Of a stretch of DNA of 64,000 nt, positions 37,763 to 47,769 are shown in pieces. Below the pieces are notes generated by a model that was given only the letters and a program-made list of their open reading frames with translations, did not search any database and was not told the DNA's origin. The stretch spans positions 1 to 64,000 of the forward strand of contig NZ_LZIN01000024.1 of assembly GCF_001667375.1 (NCBI RefSeq), read 5' to 3'. Source of the stretch: Mycolicibacter sinensis. Lineage in GTDB: Bacteria; Actinomycetota; Actinomycetes; Mycobacteriales; Mycobacteriaceae. Made by a program: the position numbers and the translations under genes. Position 1 is the stretch's first letter; every line of letters starts with the position of its first letter.

Positions 37763-38617
37763 GTGAACAAGATGACCGTAGGGGCGCTGTTGGCTGCGCC
37801 GGTGATCGTGGCGGGAGTGACGGCTTCTCCGGTATCGGCCGCCAGCGCTGTGCACTTCGACCTCGACCTGCTCAGCGAAGCCCTGGTGATGATCCCGGCG
37901 ATGAACCAGAACTGGCTCGACCTGAGCAAGAGTCTGTATCTGGAACCGAACGGATTCCCCACCGACGGCACCGCGACGTTCCTGCAGGTGCCCGAGACTT
38001 CTGATCTGAACGCGAGCATCAGCGGTGCCACCAAGATCTTGGTCGACGCGGTCATGCAGAAGTGGAACGACGGCGACCCGAGCTTCAGCGCCGAGGACCC
38101 GCTGTACATCTTCGGCTACTCGCAGGCCAATGTCGCGGCCGGGCTGGCGCAGGAACAACTCGCCGCGAATGGGATCCCCCTGGACACATTGCATTTCGTC
38201 ATGGTGGGGGACAGCGCGGCGCAGGGCGGATTCCTGAGCGGGTTCCTGCCCACGCTGCTGTCCTGGTTCCCGGAATCATGGCACGACGACGTCGTCAAGA
38301 TGGTTTATCAGTTCGCCGAGATGATGCATATCGACTCGGTCATCGGGCTGGTGACGCCGGACGATCTGTACACGACCGATGTCTACACCTTGTCCAGCGA
38401 TGGGTTCGCCAACTGGGACAACGGCAACCAGATGGCCGGCATGTTCAGCGACCACCTGGCGTACCTGGGCTTGTCGCCGGAGGAGATCGCCTCCGCGACC
38501 GACGAGACAATCGGCAGCACGACGTACCACATGATCGACACGGCCAACGTGAACATGTTTCAGGCGCTGATGAACTCCTTCGACATGATCCTGGGCGGGA
38601 TCATCGCCTGGTTCTGA
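37763..38617 (+). CDS. Secreted PE-PPE-domain alpha/beta hydrolase-like protein
   Basis: 284 residues, GTG start after GGGGAGGG. Sec-type signal peptide (MNKMTVGALLAAPVIVAGVTA, cleavage near PVSAASA). The mature part resembles the PE-PPE (PF08237) domain: nucleophile motif IFGYSQAN (GxSxA type), DTLHFVMVGDSAAQGG and a helical cap. PE-PPE domains have an esterase/cutinase-like fold; here the domain is exported by a plain signal peptide with no PE or PPE module. Substrate unknown. No equivalent is placed here in M. tuberculosis as far as I recall. It converges on the next gene. Confidence 0.82.
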   Translation: MNKMTVGALLAAPVIVAGVTASPVSAASAVHFDLDLLSEALVMIPAMNQNWLDLSKSLYLEPNGFPTDGTATFLQVPETSDLNASISGATKILVDAVMQKWNDGDPSFSAEDPLYIFGYSQANVAAGLAQEQLAANGIPLDTLHFVMVGDSAAQGGFLSGFLPTLLSWFPESWHDDVVKMVYQFAEMMHIDSVIGLVTPDDLYTTDVYTLSSDGFANWDNGNQMAGMFSDHLAYLGLSPEEIASATDETIGSTTYHMIDTANVNMFQALMNSFDMILGGIIAWF

Positions 38618-38671
38618 CCCGGCGCCCCCGGCCCTGTTAGTACGGTCCCGGCTCTCTTCGCGCTGGCGCGC

Positions 38672-39445
38672 TCATCGACCGGCGCCGGGAGGTCCCGCGA
38701 AAGCTTGAGCGATCTCCAGCCAGCGCTGCGCGTCGGCCCCGTGCGCCGCGACGTCCAGATCAGCCAGCGCACGACGCTGCGTGACCAGGAAGCAGAAATG
38801 CTCGGCCGACCCGGTCACCCGCTGCTCGGCATTGACCGGTCCCCACGCCCAGACCCCGCCGCCGGGTGCGTGTAGTTCCACGTGAAACGGCTCTGCCGGC
38901 GGCGCCAGGTTGTTGACGGCGAACGCATAGTCGCGGGTTCGCACCCCAAGGTGCGCGATCGACCGCAACCGCGCGGTGGGGGTCCGGCGGATCCCCAGTG
39001 CATCAGCAACATCCAGGCCGTGCGCCCACGTCTCCATCAGCCGGGCGGTGGCCATCGACGCCGCGCTCATCGGGGGACCGAACCACGGCAGCTTGCGACC
39101 GTCGGGTACGTCGCGCAGCGCCGCGTGCAGCCGTGCCCGGGTCGAGCGCCACTCCGCCAGCAGCTCAGCGGGCGGCAGCGTCGCCAGCTCGGCGGCACCG
39201 GCGTCGACGAACCCGGTCGGATCGCCCATGGCCGCCGCGAGCTCATCGGCGAAGCCGGCCTCATCGGTGATGGCGATCAGCGAGAGCCGATCGGTCCACA
39301 GCAGATGCGCGATCTGATGGGCGATGGTCCAGCCGGCCGCCGGCGTGGGAGCACCCCACTGACCGTCGGTGAGCGGGGCCACCAGGGCGTCCAGGTCGTC
39401 GCTCTCGGCGCTCAGGTCGACGACGATCGGTTCAGTTTCGGCCAT
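38672..39445 (-). CDS. TIGR03084/DinB-like metal-binding protein (Rv0036c-like)
   Basis: 257 residues. N-terminal four-helix DinB/MDMPI-type domain with likely metal ligands in [13 protein letters not shown] and [16 protein letters not shown]-terminal SCP2-like part ([14 protein letters not shown]). Related to mycothiol-dependent maleylpyruvate isomerases and other thiol-S-transferases; the specific reaction is unknown. It overlaps the upstream MFS gene by 14 nt, as Rv0036c follows Rv0037c. A one-mismatch parS-like sequence lies inside it (38875-38888). Confidence 0.87.
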   Translation of the reverse strand: MAETEPIVVDLSAESDDLDALVAPLTDGQWGAPTPAAGWTIAHQIAHLLWTDRLSLIAITDEAGFADELAAAMGDPTGFVDAGAAELATLPPAELLAEWRSTRARLHAALRDVPDGRKLPWFGPPMSAASMATARLMETWAHGLDVADALGIRRTPTARLRSIAHLGVRTRDYAFAVNNLAPPAEPFHVELHAPGGGVWAWGPVNAEQRVTGSAEHFCFLVTQRRALADLDVAAHGADAQRWLEIAQAFAGPPGAGR

Positions 39446-40742
39446 GCCCGTACTGTATGCCGCCCACCGGATCCCGCTGCCGCCCGATCAGGCTGTGCCC
39501 GGCCAGACCGGCCAGATACAGCAGCGTCCCGGCCACGATCAGCACCGGCGCCTGCCCGTCGGGCGGAATCACCGCCGCGGCGCCGGCCACCGCCAGAATG
39601 AACGACGCCCAGAACAGCGAGTCCTGCACCGCGAACACATGCCCACGCAGGGCGTCGTCGACGTCAATCTGCATGGCGGTGTCGGCGCACAGCTTGACCA
39701 CCTGCCCGGTCATCCCGAGCAGGAAACCGCACAACACCAACACCGGCAGGTACAGGCCGAGCCCGGCCAGCTGTATCACCGCCGACGCCGCCAGCGCCCC
39801 GTTGGCGGTGCCATACCGGCCCCAGCGGTGCACCGCCGGCGGGGTGACCAGCGTCGCCAGAAACGATCCGGCGCCGGCCGAGGCCACGAACAACGCCGTG
39901 GTCCCCAGACCGGAAACCGTGTGTTCGCCGACGTGGCGCACCAGCACCAGCACCAGCAGCGTGTTGACCCCGAACGCCATCCGGTGCGCGGCCAGCCCGG
40001 ACAGGGTCGCCGCGACGGTGGGCCGGGCCCGCACCGTCCGGATACCGTGCAGCCAGCCCGTCGTCACCGCATAGAGCACCGAGCCGTGGACGGCGCGCTT
40101 GGTGTCGTCGGGCCCGAGCACGTGGGCGCCGAAGCGCAGGGCGAGCACCAGCGCGATCGTGACCGGGACCGCCACCGCGGCGATGATGGACGCCGCACCG
40201 CGATCGTCGGCGCCCACCAGCCAGCGTGGCACCAGCATGAAGTTGGCGCCCAGGAACGCCGCCACCGCACCGGTGGCGATCGCGAGCGCGTTCATCGTGA
40301 CGACCTGCTCGCGCGGCACCACATGCGGCAGTGCTGCCGATAACCCCGAGGCGATGAACCGGGTGAAGCCATTGGCGATCAGCGCCGCGCACAGCACCGG
40401 CAGGTCACCGGCGCCGGCCGCCAGCAGCGCGGCGGTCCCCAGCACCAGCAACAGCCGGGCCAGGTTGGCCACCACCAGCACCAGCCGCCGATCCCAGCGG
40501 TCCAGCAGCGCGCCGGCGAACGGCCCCAGCACCGAATACGGCAGGAACAGCACGGCGAAGGCCCCGGCGATCGCCCACGGCGCGGCGGCCCGGTCCGGGT
40601 TGAACAGCAGCGCGCCGGCCAGGCCGGCCTGAAACAAGCCGTCGCCGAATTGGCTTGCGGCCCGAAGTGCCAGCAGCCGCCAGAATTCCGGCAGGCTGCG
40701 CGCCGACCGCCATAGCGATGCGGGTGCGCGGGTGTCCACCAC
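39432..40742 (-). CDS. Major facilitator superfamily transporter (Rv0037c-like)
   Basis: 436 residues with about 12 hydrophobic segments. The loop between segments 2 and 3 reads [13 protein letters not shown], matching the MFS A-motif in degenerate form. Resembles the MFS family of Rv0037c, possibly a drug or metabolite efflux protein; the substrate cannot be inferred. GTG start at 40742. It is divergent from the YqgE gene and overlaps the downstream gene by 14 nt, so they probably share a transcript. Confidence 0.9.
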   Translation of the reverse strand: MVDTRAPASLWRSARSLPEFWRLLALRAASQFGDGLFQAGLAGALLFNPDRAAAPWAIAGAFAVLFLPYSVLGPFAGALLDRWDRRLVLVVANLARLLLVLGTAALLAAGAGDLPVLCAALIANGFTRFIASGLSAALPHVVPREQVVTMNALAIATGAVAAFLGANFMLVPRWLVGADDRGAASIIAAVAVPVTIALVLALRFGAHVLGPDDTKRAVHGSVLYAVTTGWLHGIRTVRARPTVAATLSGLAAHRMAFGVNTLLVLVLVRHVGEHTVSGLGTTALFVASAGAGSFLATLVTPPAVHRWGRYGTANGALAASAVIQLAGLGLYLPVLVLCGFLLGMTGQVVKLCADTAMQIDVDDALRGHVFAVQDSLFWASFILAVAGAAAVIPPDGQAPVLIVAGTLLYLAGLAGHSLIGRQRDPVGGIQYGHGRN

Positions 40743-40873
40743 AAGACCTACCTCCGGACGTGGGCGGCTGACACTGCGGCGCCGGCCCCAAACCAGAGTA
40801 CAAATCTTCGAGGTCGCTTGGCGTTCGGCACAGCTCGGCTACGAACACCGGACTCGGGTGCCATTATGGGAGG

Positions 40874-41479
40874 GTGGCGCATCCCGAAGACCCCGAGGAC
40901 TACGTCGCGCCCGCTGCGCATCGGGTCAGGGCCGGCACGTTGCTGCTGGCCAACACCGACCTGCTCGAACCCACCTTTCGCCGCACGGTGATCTACGTGG
41001 TCGAGCACAACGACGGCGGCACACTGGGGGTGGTGCTCAACCGCCCCAGCGAGACCGCGGTCTACAACGTGCTGCCGCAGTGGTCCGACCTGGCCGCCAA
41101 GCCCAAGACGATGTTCATCGGCGGGCCGGTGAAACGCGATGCGGCATTGTGCGTCGGGTTGTTGCGCGTCGGGGCGGAACCCGATGGCGTGCCGGGCCTG
41201 CGCCACATCGACGGCCGGCTGGTGATGGTCGATTTGGACGCCGAACCGGAGTCGATCGCGCCGCACGTGGAGGGCGTGCGGATCTTCGCCGGTTATGCCG
41301 GCTGGACCATCGGCCAGCTCGAGGGCGAGATCGAGCGCGACGACTGGATCGTGCTCTCGGCGCTGCCGTCCGACGTGCTGGTGCCGCCGCGGGTGGATCT
41401 ATGGGGCCGGGCGCTGCGCCGCCAGCCCTGGCCCACGGCGCTGCTGGCCACCCACCCGATTGACATCAGCCGCAACTGA
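40874..41479 (+). CDS. UPF0301 (YqgE/AlgH) family protein (Rv0038-like)
   Basis: 201 residues, GTG start. Conserved motifs RAGTLLLANTDLLEPTFRRT, LGVVLNRPSE, FIGGPV and IFAGYAGW define the YqgE/AlgH family, of unresolved molecular function. A -10-like CATTAT (40862-40867) ends 6 nt before the GTG, so transcription may begin at or next to the start codon (leaderless), although GGGAGG also abuts the start. Divergent from the MFS gene. Confidence 0.92.
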   Translation: MAHPEDPEDYVAPAAHRVRAGTLLLANTDLLEPTFRRTVIYVVEHNDGGTLGVVLNRPSETAVYNVLPQWSDLAAKPKTMFIGGPVKRDAALCVGLLRVGAEPDGVPGLRHIDGRLVMVDLDAEPESIAPHVEGVRIFAGYAGWTIGQLEGEIERDDWIVLSALPSDVLVPPRVDLWGRALRRQPWPTALLATHPIDISRN

Positions 41480-41496
41480 GCGGCCCGGCACGACGG

Positions 41497-41934
41497 CTAC
41501 GAGCAGCCGCAACCGCTGCCGCAACCCGATGCCGGCTCCGGCGGTGCGCTGGCCGCGCAACCGCAGCCGGGACCACAGCCGACGTCCTCGGTGGGGGTGC
41601 TGTCGCCGCAGCCGCAGCCCGACCCGCAGCCACCCGCGCCGGCCGCCTCGGACTGGCGTGCCGCGTAGCGCGCCCCTTGCCAGGCACCGGCGGCCAGGAT
41701 GGCCAGCGCGCCGCTGACCGAGATGATCAGCGCCAGCAGCGCGACCGTCGGCGGGCCGGCCAGCACCAGCGCACCGCCCACCGCCAGGATCACGCCGACG
41801 GCGACCTGGGCGGGTGCGACCGCCCGCAGCACCAGTTGCTCGGGGTCGCCGGTGAGCGGACGCGCCAGGGTCCGCACTCCGAACACCAGGGACACCACGG
41901 CCGCGAGCAGGCACAGCACACCCATGATCAGCAT
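41497..41934 (-). CDS. Small membrane protein with Cys-rich tail (Rv0039c-like)
   Basis: 145 residues. Three hydrophobic segments (about 3-20, 45-62 and 66-85) are followed by a soluble tail with three near-repeats of a Gly-Cys cluster: GCGSGCGCG, GCGPGCGC and GCGSGCGC, giving 12 Cys in about 46 residues. Position and membrane part match Rv0039c, which has a shorter Cys-containing tail. Metal or redox binding is suggested by the clusters but unproven. It converges on the YqgE gene with a 17-nt gap. Confidence 0.83.
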   Translation of the reverse strand: MLIMGVLCLLAAVVSLVFGVRTLARPLTGDPEQLVLRAVAPAQVAVGVILAVGGALVLAGPPTVALLALIISVSGALAILAAGAWQGARYAARQSEAAGAGGCGSGCGCGDSTPTEDVGCGPGCGCAASAPPEPASGCGSGCGCS

Positions 41935-41958
41935 GGGCTCCAGAATACGAGGGGGTGG

Positions 41959-42873
41959 TCAGCCCGCGATGCCCGCCCGGGGCTGCACCGGGGCCGGTGC
42001 CGCGGGCCCGTGCGGAGCGTCGGGCAGATGGGTGACGCCCGGGCGCTCCACCCGGAACCCGTTGACGATCGCGTCGATCGCCGGGGCGTTGCCCACCGCG
42101 CGCCCGGCGCCGGTGGTCACGGTCAGCGAAACCAGGTAGGCGGCATCGTCGACCGGCACGATCACATGGCGCCGCGAGGTGTTCAGGGTCATGTCGGCGT
42201 CGCGGTAGGTGCCCTCGATCACCGAGGACGGGAACCCGTTGAAGTCGGCCAGCGAGGCGTTGGTGGTCTGCCAGGCCATCAGCTTCTGGCTGTCGACGAA
42301 CCCGTGGGTAATCGCTTCCTTGGGGTCGAACTGTCCGACCAGGCGGTAGACCACCACCTGTGCGTTGGGGGTATACAGCGACCCGCTGCGCCGGTCGGCG
42401 ATGACCGCGAACGCATCGGGCACGTTCGGGTCGGGAACGTGGGTCCAGCCCACCGGCATCGGCAGGGTGATGTTGAACGCGGTGAAGCCCGCGGCCTGCT
42501 GCGGCTCCAACTGCACGTTCCTGGCGGCGAAGTAGTCCCGCAACGTTCCCGAGGTCGCCGGAACCAGGGCACTGGGCGCCGCGGCGGGCACCGGAGATCC
42601 GGGTATGACGGCCGGAGCGGGCAGGGCCGGGACGGGTGCGGCCGGTCGCGGTACCGCCGCGAGCGGTGGCGCCACCGGCACTGAGGCAGGTTGGGAGGCC
42701 GGTTGGGCGGCCGGCTGACTGGCCGGTTGGGCGGCCGGGCCGTAGGGGTTGGGCGGCGTCGGCATCAGCGGATCGCCCAGCGCGACCGGGATTCCCACCG
42801 GGCCGCCGAAGCCCGCCGCTGCGACAGCCGCCAAGCCGACCAGTAGCCGCCAGCGGCGAACGGTGTTCGTCAT
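41959..42873 (-). CDS. mtc28: Proline-rich secreted antigen Mtc28-like protein (Rv0040c-like)
   Basis: 304 residues from the ATG at 42873 (AGGA about 12 nt upstream). Signal peptide ([24 protein letters not shown]), a Pro/Ala/Gln/Ser-rich linker with PASQPAAQ repeats (about 48-110), then a globular LpqN/LpqT-type domain (about 115-285: [28 protein letters not shown]). Mycobacterial secreted antigen family; LpqN-type domains have been linked to envelope biogenesis. Divergent from leuS. Start codons upstream of 42873 are rejected because they precede the signal peptide. Confidence 0.9.
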   Translation of the reverse strand: MTNTVRRWRLLVGLAAVAAAGFGGPVGIPVALGDPLMPTPPNPYGPAAQPASQPAAQPASQPASVPVAPPLAAVPRPAAPVPALPAPAVIPGSPVPAAAPSALVPATSGTLRDYFAARNVQLEPQQAAGFTAFNITLPMPVGWTHVPDPNVPDAFAVIADRRSGSLYTPNAQVVVYRLVGQFDPKEAITHGFVDSQKLMAWQTTNASLADFNGFPSSVIEGTYRDADMTLNTSRRHVIVPVDDAAYLVSLTVTTGAGRAVGNAPAIDAIVNGFRVERPGVTHLPDAPHGPAAPAPVQPRAGIAG

Positions 42874-43058
42874 GTCCTCACGGTCCTTCCGGGAGGGCCG
42901 GGCAGATGGCGCCCCGGCCGTGGATCGACGGTAACCAGCGGTGGTGCGCCCCACCAGGGCCGCAACCGAGCTGGAACGAACTCCTCATCGGCCCGCAACG
43001 CAACCGATACCAAGCCGCGGCGAACGGCCCGGCAAACCCGGCCCTTTACCCTGTTGAG

Positions 43059-45944
43059 GTGAACCAAGCCCCGACCACCCAGGGATCCAGCGACCCCAAC
43101 GGCCAAGCCCCTCGCCACCGCTACACGGCGGCGCTGGCCGGGCGCATCGAAGGCGCCTGGCAGGACCACTGGGAGGCCGCGGGGACCTTCAACGTCGCCA
43201 ACCCGGTCGGCTCACTGGCGCCGGCGGACGGTTCGACCGTTCCGGCCGACAAGATGTTCGTCCAGGACATGTTCCCCTACCCGTCCGGCGACGGCCTGCA
43301 TGTCGGCCACCCGCTCGGCTACATCGCCACCGACGTCTACGCCCGCTACTTCCGGATGACCGGCCACAACGTGCTGCACGCGCTGGGCTTCGACGCGTTC
43401 GGCCTGCCCGCCGAGCAGTACGCGGTACAGACCGGCACGCACCCGCGCATCCGCACCGAGGCCAACATCGAGAACTTCCGCCGGCAACTGCGGCGCCTGG
43501 GGCTCGGCCACGACAACCGGCGCAGCTTCTCCACCACCGACGTCGACTTCTACAAATGGACGCAGTGGATCTTCCTGCAGATCTACAACGCCTGGTTCGA
43601 CACCAGCGTGAACAAGGCCCGCCCGATCGCGGAGTTGGTCGCCGAATTCGACTCCGCCGCACGCATACTCGACGACGGGCGGGACTGGTCCCAGTTGACC
43701 GCGGGGGAGCGGGCCGACGTCATCGACGGTTACCGGCTGGTCTACCACTCCGACTCGATGGTCAACTGGTGCCCGGGGCTGGGCACGGTACTGGCCAACG
43801 AAGAGGTGACGGCCGACGGCCGCAGTGACCGCGGGAATTTCCCGGTGTTCCGCAAGCGGCTGCGGCAGTGGATGATGCGGATCACCGCCTACTCCGACCG
43901 CCTGCTCGACGACCTCGAGGCGCTGGATTGGCCGGAGAAGGTCAAGACCATGCAGCGCAACTGGATCGGGCGCTCCACCGGTGCGGCGGCGCTGTTCGGT
44001 GCCGACACCACCGACGGCGCTGCGGTGGACATCGAGGTGTTCACCACCCGCCCGGACACCCTGTTCGGCGCCAGCTACCTGGTGTTGGCGCCCGAACACG
44101 ACCTGGTCGACCGGCTGACCGCCGCCGACTGGCCGGACGGGGTGGATCAGCGCTGGACGTTCGGCGCCGCCACGCCCACCGAGGCCGTCGCCGCCTACCG
44201 CAAGGCGATCGCGGCGAAATCCGATCTGGAACGCCAGGAGAACAAAGCCAAAACCGGTGTGTTCCTGGGCACTTACGCCACCAACCCGGCCAACGGCCGG
44301 CAGGTGCCGATCTTCATCGCCGACTATGTGCTGGCCGGTTACGGCACCGGCGCCATCATGGCCGTGCCCGGCCACGACCAGCGGGACTGGGAGTTCGCCG
44401 CCGAGTTCGGCCTCCCGGTCCTGGAAGTCATTGCCGGCGGCGATATCTCGGAATCGGCCTATGCCGGCGACGGCACCCTGGTCAATTCCGGCCCGCTGGA
44501 CGGCATGGGGGTCGCCGAAGCCAAAGAAGCGATGACCCAGCGGCTGGAGGCCGACGGACGCGGCTGGGCGCGCATCGAATTCAAGCTACGAGACTGGCTT
44601 TTCGCCCGACAGCGGTACTGGGGCGAGCCGTTCCCGATCGTCTACGACGCCGACGGGCGTCCGCACCCGCTGGACTCCGCGGCGCTACCGGTTGAACTGC
44701 CCGACGTCGGCGACTACTCGCCGGTGCTGTTCGACCCCGACGACGCCGGCAGCGAACCCTCGCCGCCGTTGGCCAAGGCCACCGACTGGGTGCACGTCGA
44801 ACTGGACCTCGGTGACGGCCTGCAGCCCTACACCCGCGACACCAACGTCATGCCGCAGTGGGCCGGCAGTTCCTGGTACGAACTGCGCTACACCGACCCG
44901 CACAACGCCGAGCAGTTCTGCGCCCCGGAGAACGAGGCCTACTGGATGGGGCCGCGGCCGGCCGAGCACGGACCGAATGACCCGGGCGGCGTGGACCTTT
45001 ATGTCGGCGGGGTTGAGCACGCGGTGCTGCACTTGTTGTATTGCCGCTTCTGGCACAAGGTGTTACACGACCTCGGCTACGTCAGCTCGCGGGAGCCCTA
45101 TCGGCGGCTGGTCAACCAGGGCTACATCCAGGCGGCCGCCTACACCGACGAACGAGGGTCCTACGTGCCGGCCAGCGAGGTCGTGGAGCGCGACGGGAAG
45201 TTCTTCTACCGGGGCGCCGACGGCGAGATCGAGGTGTTCGCCGAGTTCGGCAAAATGGGTAAGAGCCTGAAGAATTCGGTGTCCCCGGACGAGATCTGCG
45301 ATGCCTACGGCGCCGACACGCTGCGGGTCTACGAGATGTCGATGGGCCCGCTGGACATGTCGCGGCCGTGGGCCACCAAGGACGTCGTCGGCGCACACCG
45401 CTTTCTGCAGCGGGTGTGGCGCCTGGTTGTCGACGAGGAGACCGGCGACACCCGGGTGCTCGACACCGACCCGGACGCCGACACGCTGCGCCTGCTGCAC
45501 CGCACCATCGTGGGGGTGTCGGAAGACTATGCGGCCCTGCGTAATAACACCGCGGCCGCCAAGTTGATCGAGTACACCAACCACCTGACCAAGGCGCACC
45601 GGGACGGGGTCCCGCGCTCGGCGGCCGAGCCGCTGGCGCTGATGCTCGCGCCGCTGGCGCCGCACCTGGCTGAGGAACTGTGGCGGCGCCTGGGCCACGA
45701 ATTCTCGCTGGCGCACGGGCCTTTTCCAGTGGCCGACCCGGCGTATCTGGTCACCGACACCGTCGACTACCCGGTACAGGTCAATGGCAAGAAGCGCGGC
45801 CTGGTCACGGTGGCCACCGACGCCGACCAGGACGCCATCAAGGCTGCCGCGCTGGCCGATGAGAAGGTGCAGGCGTTCTTATCCGGGGCCACGCCGAAGA
45901 AGGTGATCGTGGTGCCCGGCCGGCTGGTCAACCTCGTAGTGTGA
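43059..45944 (+). CDS. leuS: Leucyl-tRNA synthetase
   Basis: 961 residues from the GTG at 43059. Class Ia synthetase: HIGH variant HVGH at 81-84 ([19 protein letters not shown]), a CP1 editing domain with [15 protein letters not shown] variant KMGKS at 732-736, and C-terminal anticodon-binding and tail domains ending GRLVNLVV. Charges tRNA-Leu and edits mischarged norvaline/isoleucine. The frame is open upstream across mtc28, but family similarity starts near [11 protein letters not shown]. Divergent from mtc28. Confidence 0.97.
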   Translation: MNQAPTTQGSSDPNGQAPRHRYTAALAGRIEGAWQDHWEAAGTFNVANPVGSLAPADGSTVPADKMFVQDMFPYPSGDGLHVGHPLGYIATDVYARYFRMTGHNVLHALGFDAFGLPAEQYAVQTGTHPRIRTEANIENFRRQLRRLGLGHDNRRSFSTTDVDFYKWTQWIFLQIYNAWFDTSVNKARPIAELVAEFDSAARILDDGRDWSQLTAGERADVIDGYRLVYHSDSMVNWCPGLGTVLANEEVTADGRSDRGNFPVFRKRLRQWMMRITAYSDRLLDDLEALDWPEKVKTMQRNWIGRSTGAAALFGADTTDGAAVDIEVFTTRPDTLFGASYLVLAPEHDLVDRLTAADWPDGVDQRWTFGAATPTEAVAAYRKAIAAKSDLERQENKAKTGVFLGTYATNPANGRQVPIFIADYVLAGYGTGAIMAVPGHDQRDWEFAAEFGLPVLEVIAGGDISESAYAGDGTLVNSGPLDGMGVAEAKEAMTQRLEADGRGWARIEFKLRDWLFARQRYWGEPFPIVYDADGRPHPLDSAALPVELPDVGDYSPVLFDPDDAGSEPSPPLAKATDWVHVELDLGDGLQPYTRDTNVMPQWAGSSWYELRYTDPHNAEQFCAPENEAYWMGPRPAEHGPNDPGGVDLYVGGVEHAVLHLLYCRFWHKVLHDLGYVSSREPYRRLVNQGYIQAAAYTDERGSYVPASEVVERDGKFFYRGADGEIEVFAEFGKMGKSLKNSVSPDEICDAYGADTLRVYEMSMGPLDMSRPWATKDVVGAHRFLQRVWRLVVDEETGDTRVLDTDPDADTLRLLHRTIVGVSEDYAALRNNTAAAKLIEYTNHLTKAHRDGVPRSAAEPLALMLAPLAPHLAEELWRRLGHEFSLAHGPFPVADPAYLVTDTVDYPVQVNGKKRGLVTVATDADQDAIKAAALADEKVQAFLSGATPKKVIVVPGRLVNLVV

Positions 45945-45964
45945 CAACATTTTAGGGCAACATC

Positions 45965-47101
45965 ATGTGGGCCGACGCCAGCGCGTTTCGTGAGACCTTA
46001 GCGGAGATGGGACTGCTCGACGGCCTCGATGAGAGCGCTTGCGGGGAGCGGACCGAGCTCGTGGCATGGTTGCTGGAGCAAGGCTTCGGCTTGGAGCAGA
46101 TCCGGGACGAGGTCGCCCCGATGCTGATGCCGGCGCACCGCGCGCTGGGCGACGACGGCAAATACGTGTCGGAACGTGAGGTGAGCATCGCCCACGGAAT
46201 CGATCTGGCTCTGTTACAAGGCATCCAGCGTGCCCTGGGGCTACCCCGGCTCGGCGATCCCGACGCTGCCCTGCTGCTGCGCGCGGACGCCGAGGCCGCC
46301 CTGTGTCTGCAGCGACTCATCGGAGTCGGACTCGACCCGGGCCAGGTGTTGTTGATGATCCGCCGGCTCTCCGACGGCATCTCCCGTGCGGTTCCAGCGT
46401 TCCGCTACAGCACGATATCGGCGATCATGCGGCCGGGCCTCACCGAGCTCGAAGTGGCCAAGGCCCACGAGGAGATCGTGCAAGCCGTCATCCCTTTGCT
46501 GGGCCCCATGATTCGGGACATCTTCTTCGTTCAGCTGCGGCGTGTACTGGAAGGTGAGGCGGTCAACGCCAGTGAGCGAGCTGCCGGAGTGGCGCTGCCC
46601 GGACCGCGGCAGCTCGCGGTGGCCTTCGCCGACATGGTCGGGTTCACCCGGTTGGGGGAGGCGGCGCCGCCCGAGGAACTGGTAGGGCTGGTGGAGCGAC
46701 TCGCCGATATGGCGCACGAAGCGGTCAACCCTCCGGTGCGCCTGGTCAAGACGATCGGTGACGCGGTCATGATGGTTGCGTCAGACGCCGGCAAGCTGCT
46801 CGACACGACGCTGAGGCTGCTCGACGCGGCAGCACAAGACGAAGCTCTCCCGGAGCTACGGATCGGCATCGCCTCGGGCTGGGCGGTGAGCCGGGCCCGG
46901 GATTGGTTCGGCAGCCCGGTCAACGTCGCCAGCCGGGTTACCGACGTTGCCGAGCCGGGAACGATCATGGTGGAGGGCGAAGCGCGCGCGGCGATCGGCG
47001 ATGCGGCCGGCTACAGCTGGTCATTCGTCGGCGCGCGCGCACTCAAAGGCGTGGAGGGCGAGACCAAGCTGTTCCGGGTACAGCGGCAGACGAGCCGATA
47101 G
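45965..47101 (+). CDS. Class III adenylate cyclase with N-terminal regulatory domain (Rv1264-like)
   Basis: 378 residues, soluble. The N-terminal alpha-helical regulatory domain (about 1-200) resembles the autoinhibitory, pH-responsive domain of M. tuberculosis Rv1264 (VGDDGTYVSAREIS-like GDDGKYVSEREVS; EAVNASERAAG linker). The C-terminal cyclase domain (about 215-375) has all catalytic residues: metal Asp223 and Asp266, substrate-specifying Lys262 and Asp313, transition-state Asn320 and Arg324. It should make cAMP as a homodimer. It lies 20 nt after leuS and converges on the SDR gene. In M. tuberculosis the leuS neighbour is instead the MarR gene Rv0042c. Confidence 0.93.
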   Translation: MWADASAFRETLAEMGLLDGLDESACGERTELVAWLLEQGFGLEQIRDEVAPMLMPAHRALGDDGKYVSEREVSIAHGIDLALLQGIQRALGLPRLGDPDAALLLRADAEAALCLQRLIGVGLDPGQVLLMIRRLSDGISRAVPAFRYSTISAIMRPGLTELEVAKAHEEIVQAVIPLLGPMIRDIFFVQLRRVLEGEAVNASERAAGVALPGPRQLAVAFADMVGFTRLGEAAPPEELVGLVERLADMAHEAVNPPVRLVKTIGDAVMMVASDAGKLLDTTLRLLDAAAQDEALPELRIGIASGWAVSRARDWFGSPVNVASRVTDVAEPGTIMVEGEARAAIGDAAGYSWSFVGARALKGVEGETKLFRVQRQTSR

Positions 47102-47103
47102 AA

Positions 47104-47769
47104 CTAGCGCGGGCGGACGACGACCTCGTGCAGGTGCCCATCCGGCGGGGTGCGCACCGCGGCGGCCACCACCTCGGCGACGGTGTCGGGGCGCAGGAAG
47201 CGGCCCGGGTCGTACTCGCCGCCCTCGTAGGCGACCAGGTCCTGCTGCATCTCGGTGTCGACGCGGCCGGGGTAGACCGTGGTGACCCGCAGCGCGGGCT
47301 CGTCGTTGCGCAGGGCGTCCGCGAACGCCCGCAGCGCGAACTTGCTGGCCGAATACGACGCCATTCCCGCCGAAACCTTCTGGCCGGCACCGGAGTTGAT
47401 GAACACCACCTGCCCGCGGGCCTGCCGCAGTGCGGGCAGCAGTGCCAGCGTCAGGGCGACGGCGCCGAAGACGTTGATCTCGAAGGTGACCCGCCACTCC
47501 TCGATAGCGGACTCGCCGGCCGCACCGGGCAGCATCACCCCGGCGTTGTGCACCAGCACGTCGAGTTCGTCGACGATCTCGGTGGCCGACTCGATCTCGT
47601 CGGCGTCGGCGAGGTCCAGCGGCCAGGTGGTGGCGCCGAGCCGTTCGGCAACGGTGTCCAGGCGCGCCGACGGCCGGCCGGCCAGCAGCAGCGTGTGAGT
47701 GGGCGCCAGGGCCGCCGCTATCGCCGACCCGATGCCGCCACCGGCACCGGTGATCAGCGCAGTCGGCAT
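47104..47769 (-). CDS. Short-chain dehydrogenase/reductase
   Basis: 221 residues from the ATG at 47769, overlapping the MarR stop by 1 nt (TGATG). Classical SDR: cofactor motif TGAGGGIG, NAG in VHNAGVM, catalytic Ser in FINSGAG, and YSASK with the Tyr/Lys pair. Oxidises or reduces an unknown carbonyl/alcohol substrate with NAD(P). Coupled to the MarR-family gene, so it is probably regulated with it. An in-frame start 3 codons upstream (47778) is less likely. Confidence 0.92.
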   Translation of the reverse strand: MPTALITGAGGGIGSAIAAALAPTHTLLLAGRPSARLDTVAERLGATTWPLDLADADEIESATEIVDELDVLVHNAGVMLPGAAGESAIEEWRVTFEINVFGAVALTLALLPALRQARGQVVFINSGAGQKVSAGMASYSASKFALRAFADALRNDEPALRVTTVYPGRVDTEMQQDLVAYEGGEYDPGRFLRPDTVAEVVAAAVRTPPDGHLHEVVVRPR

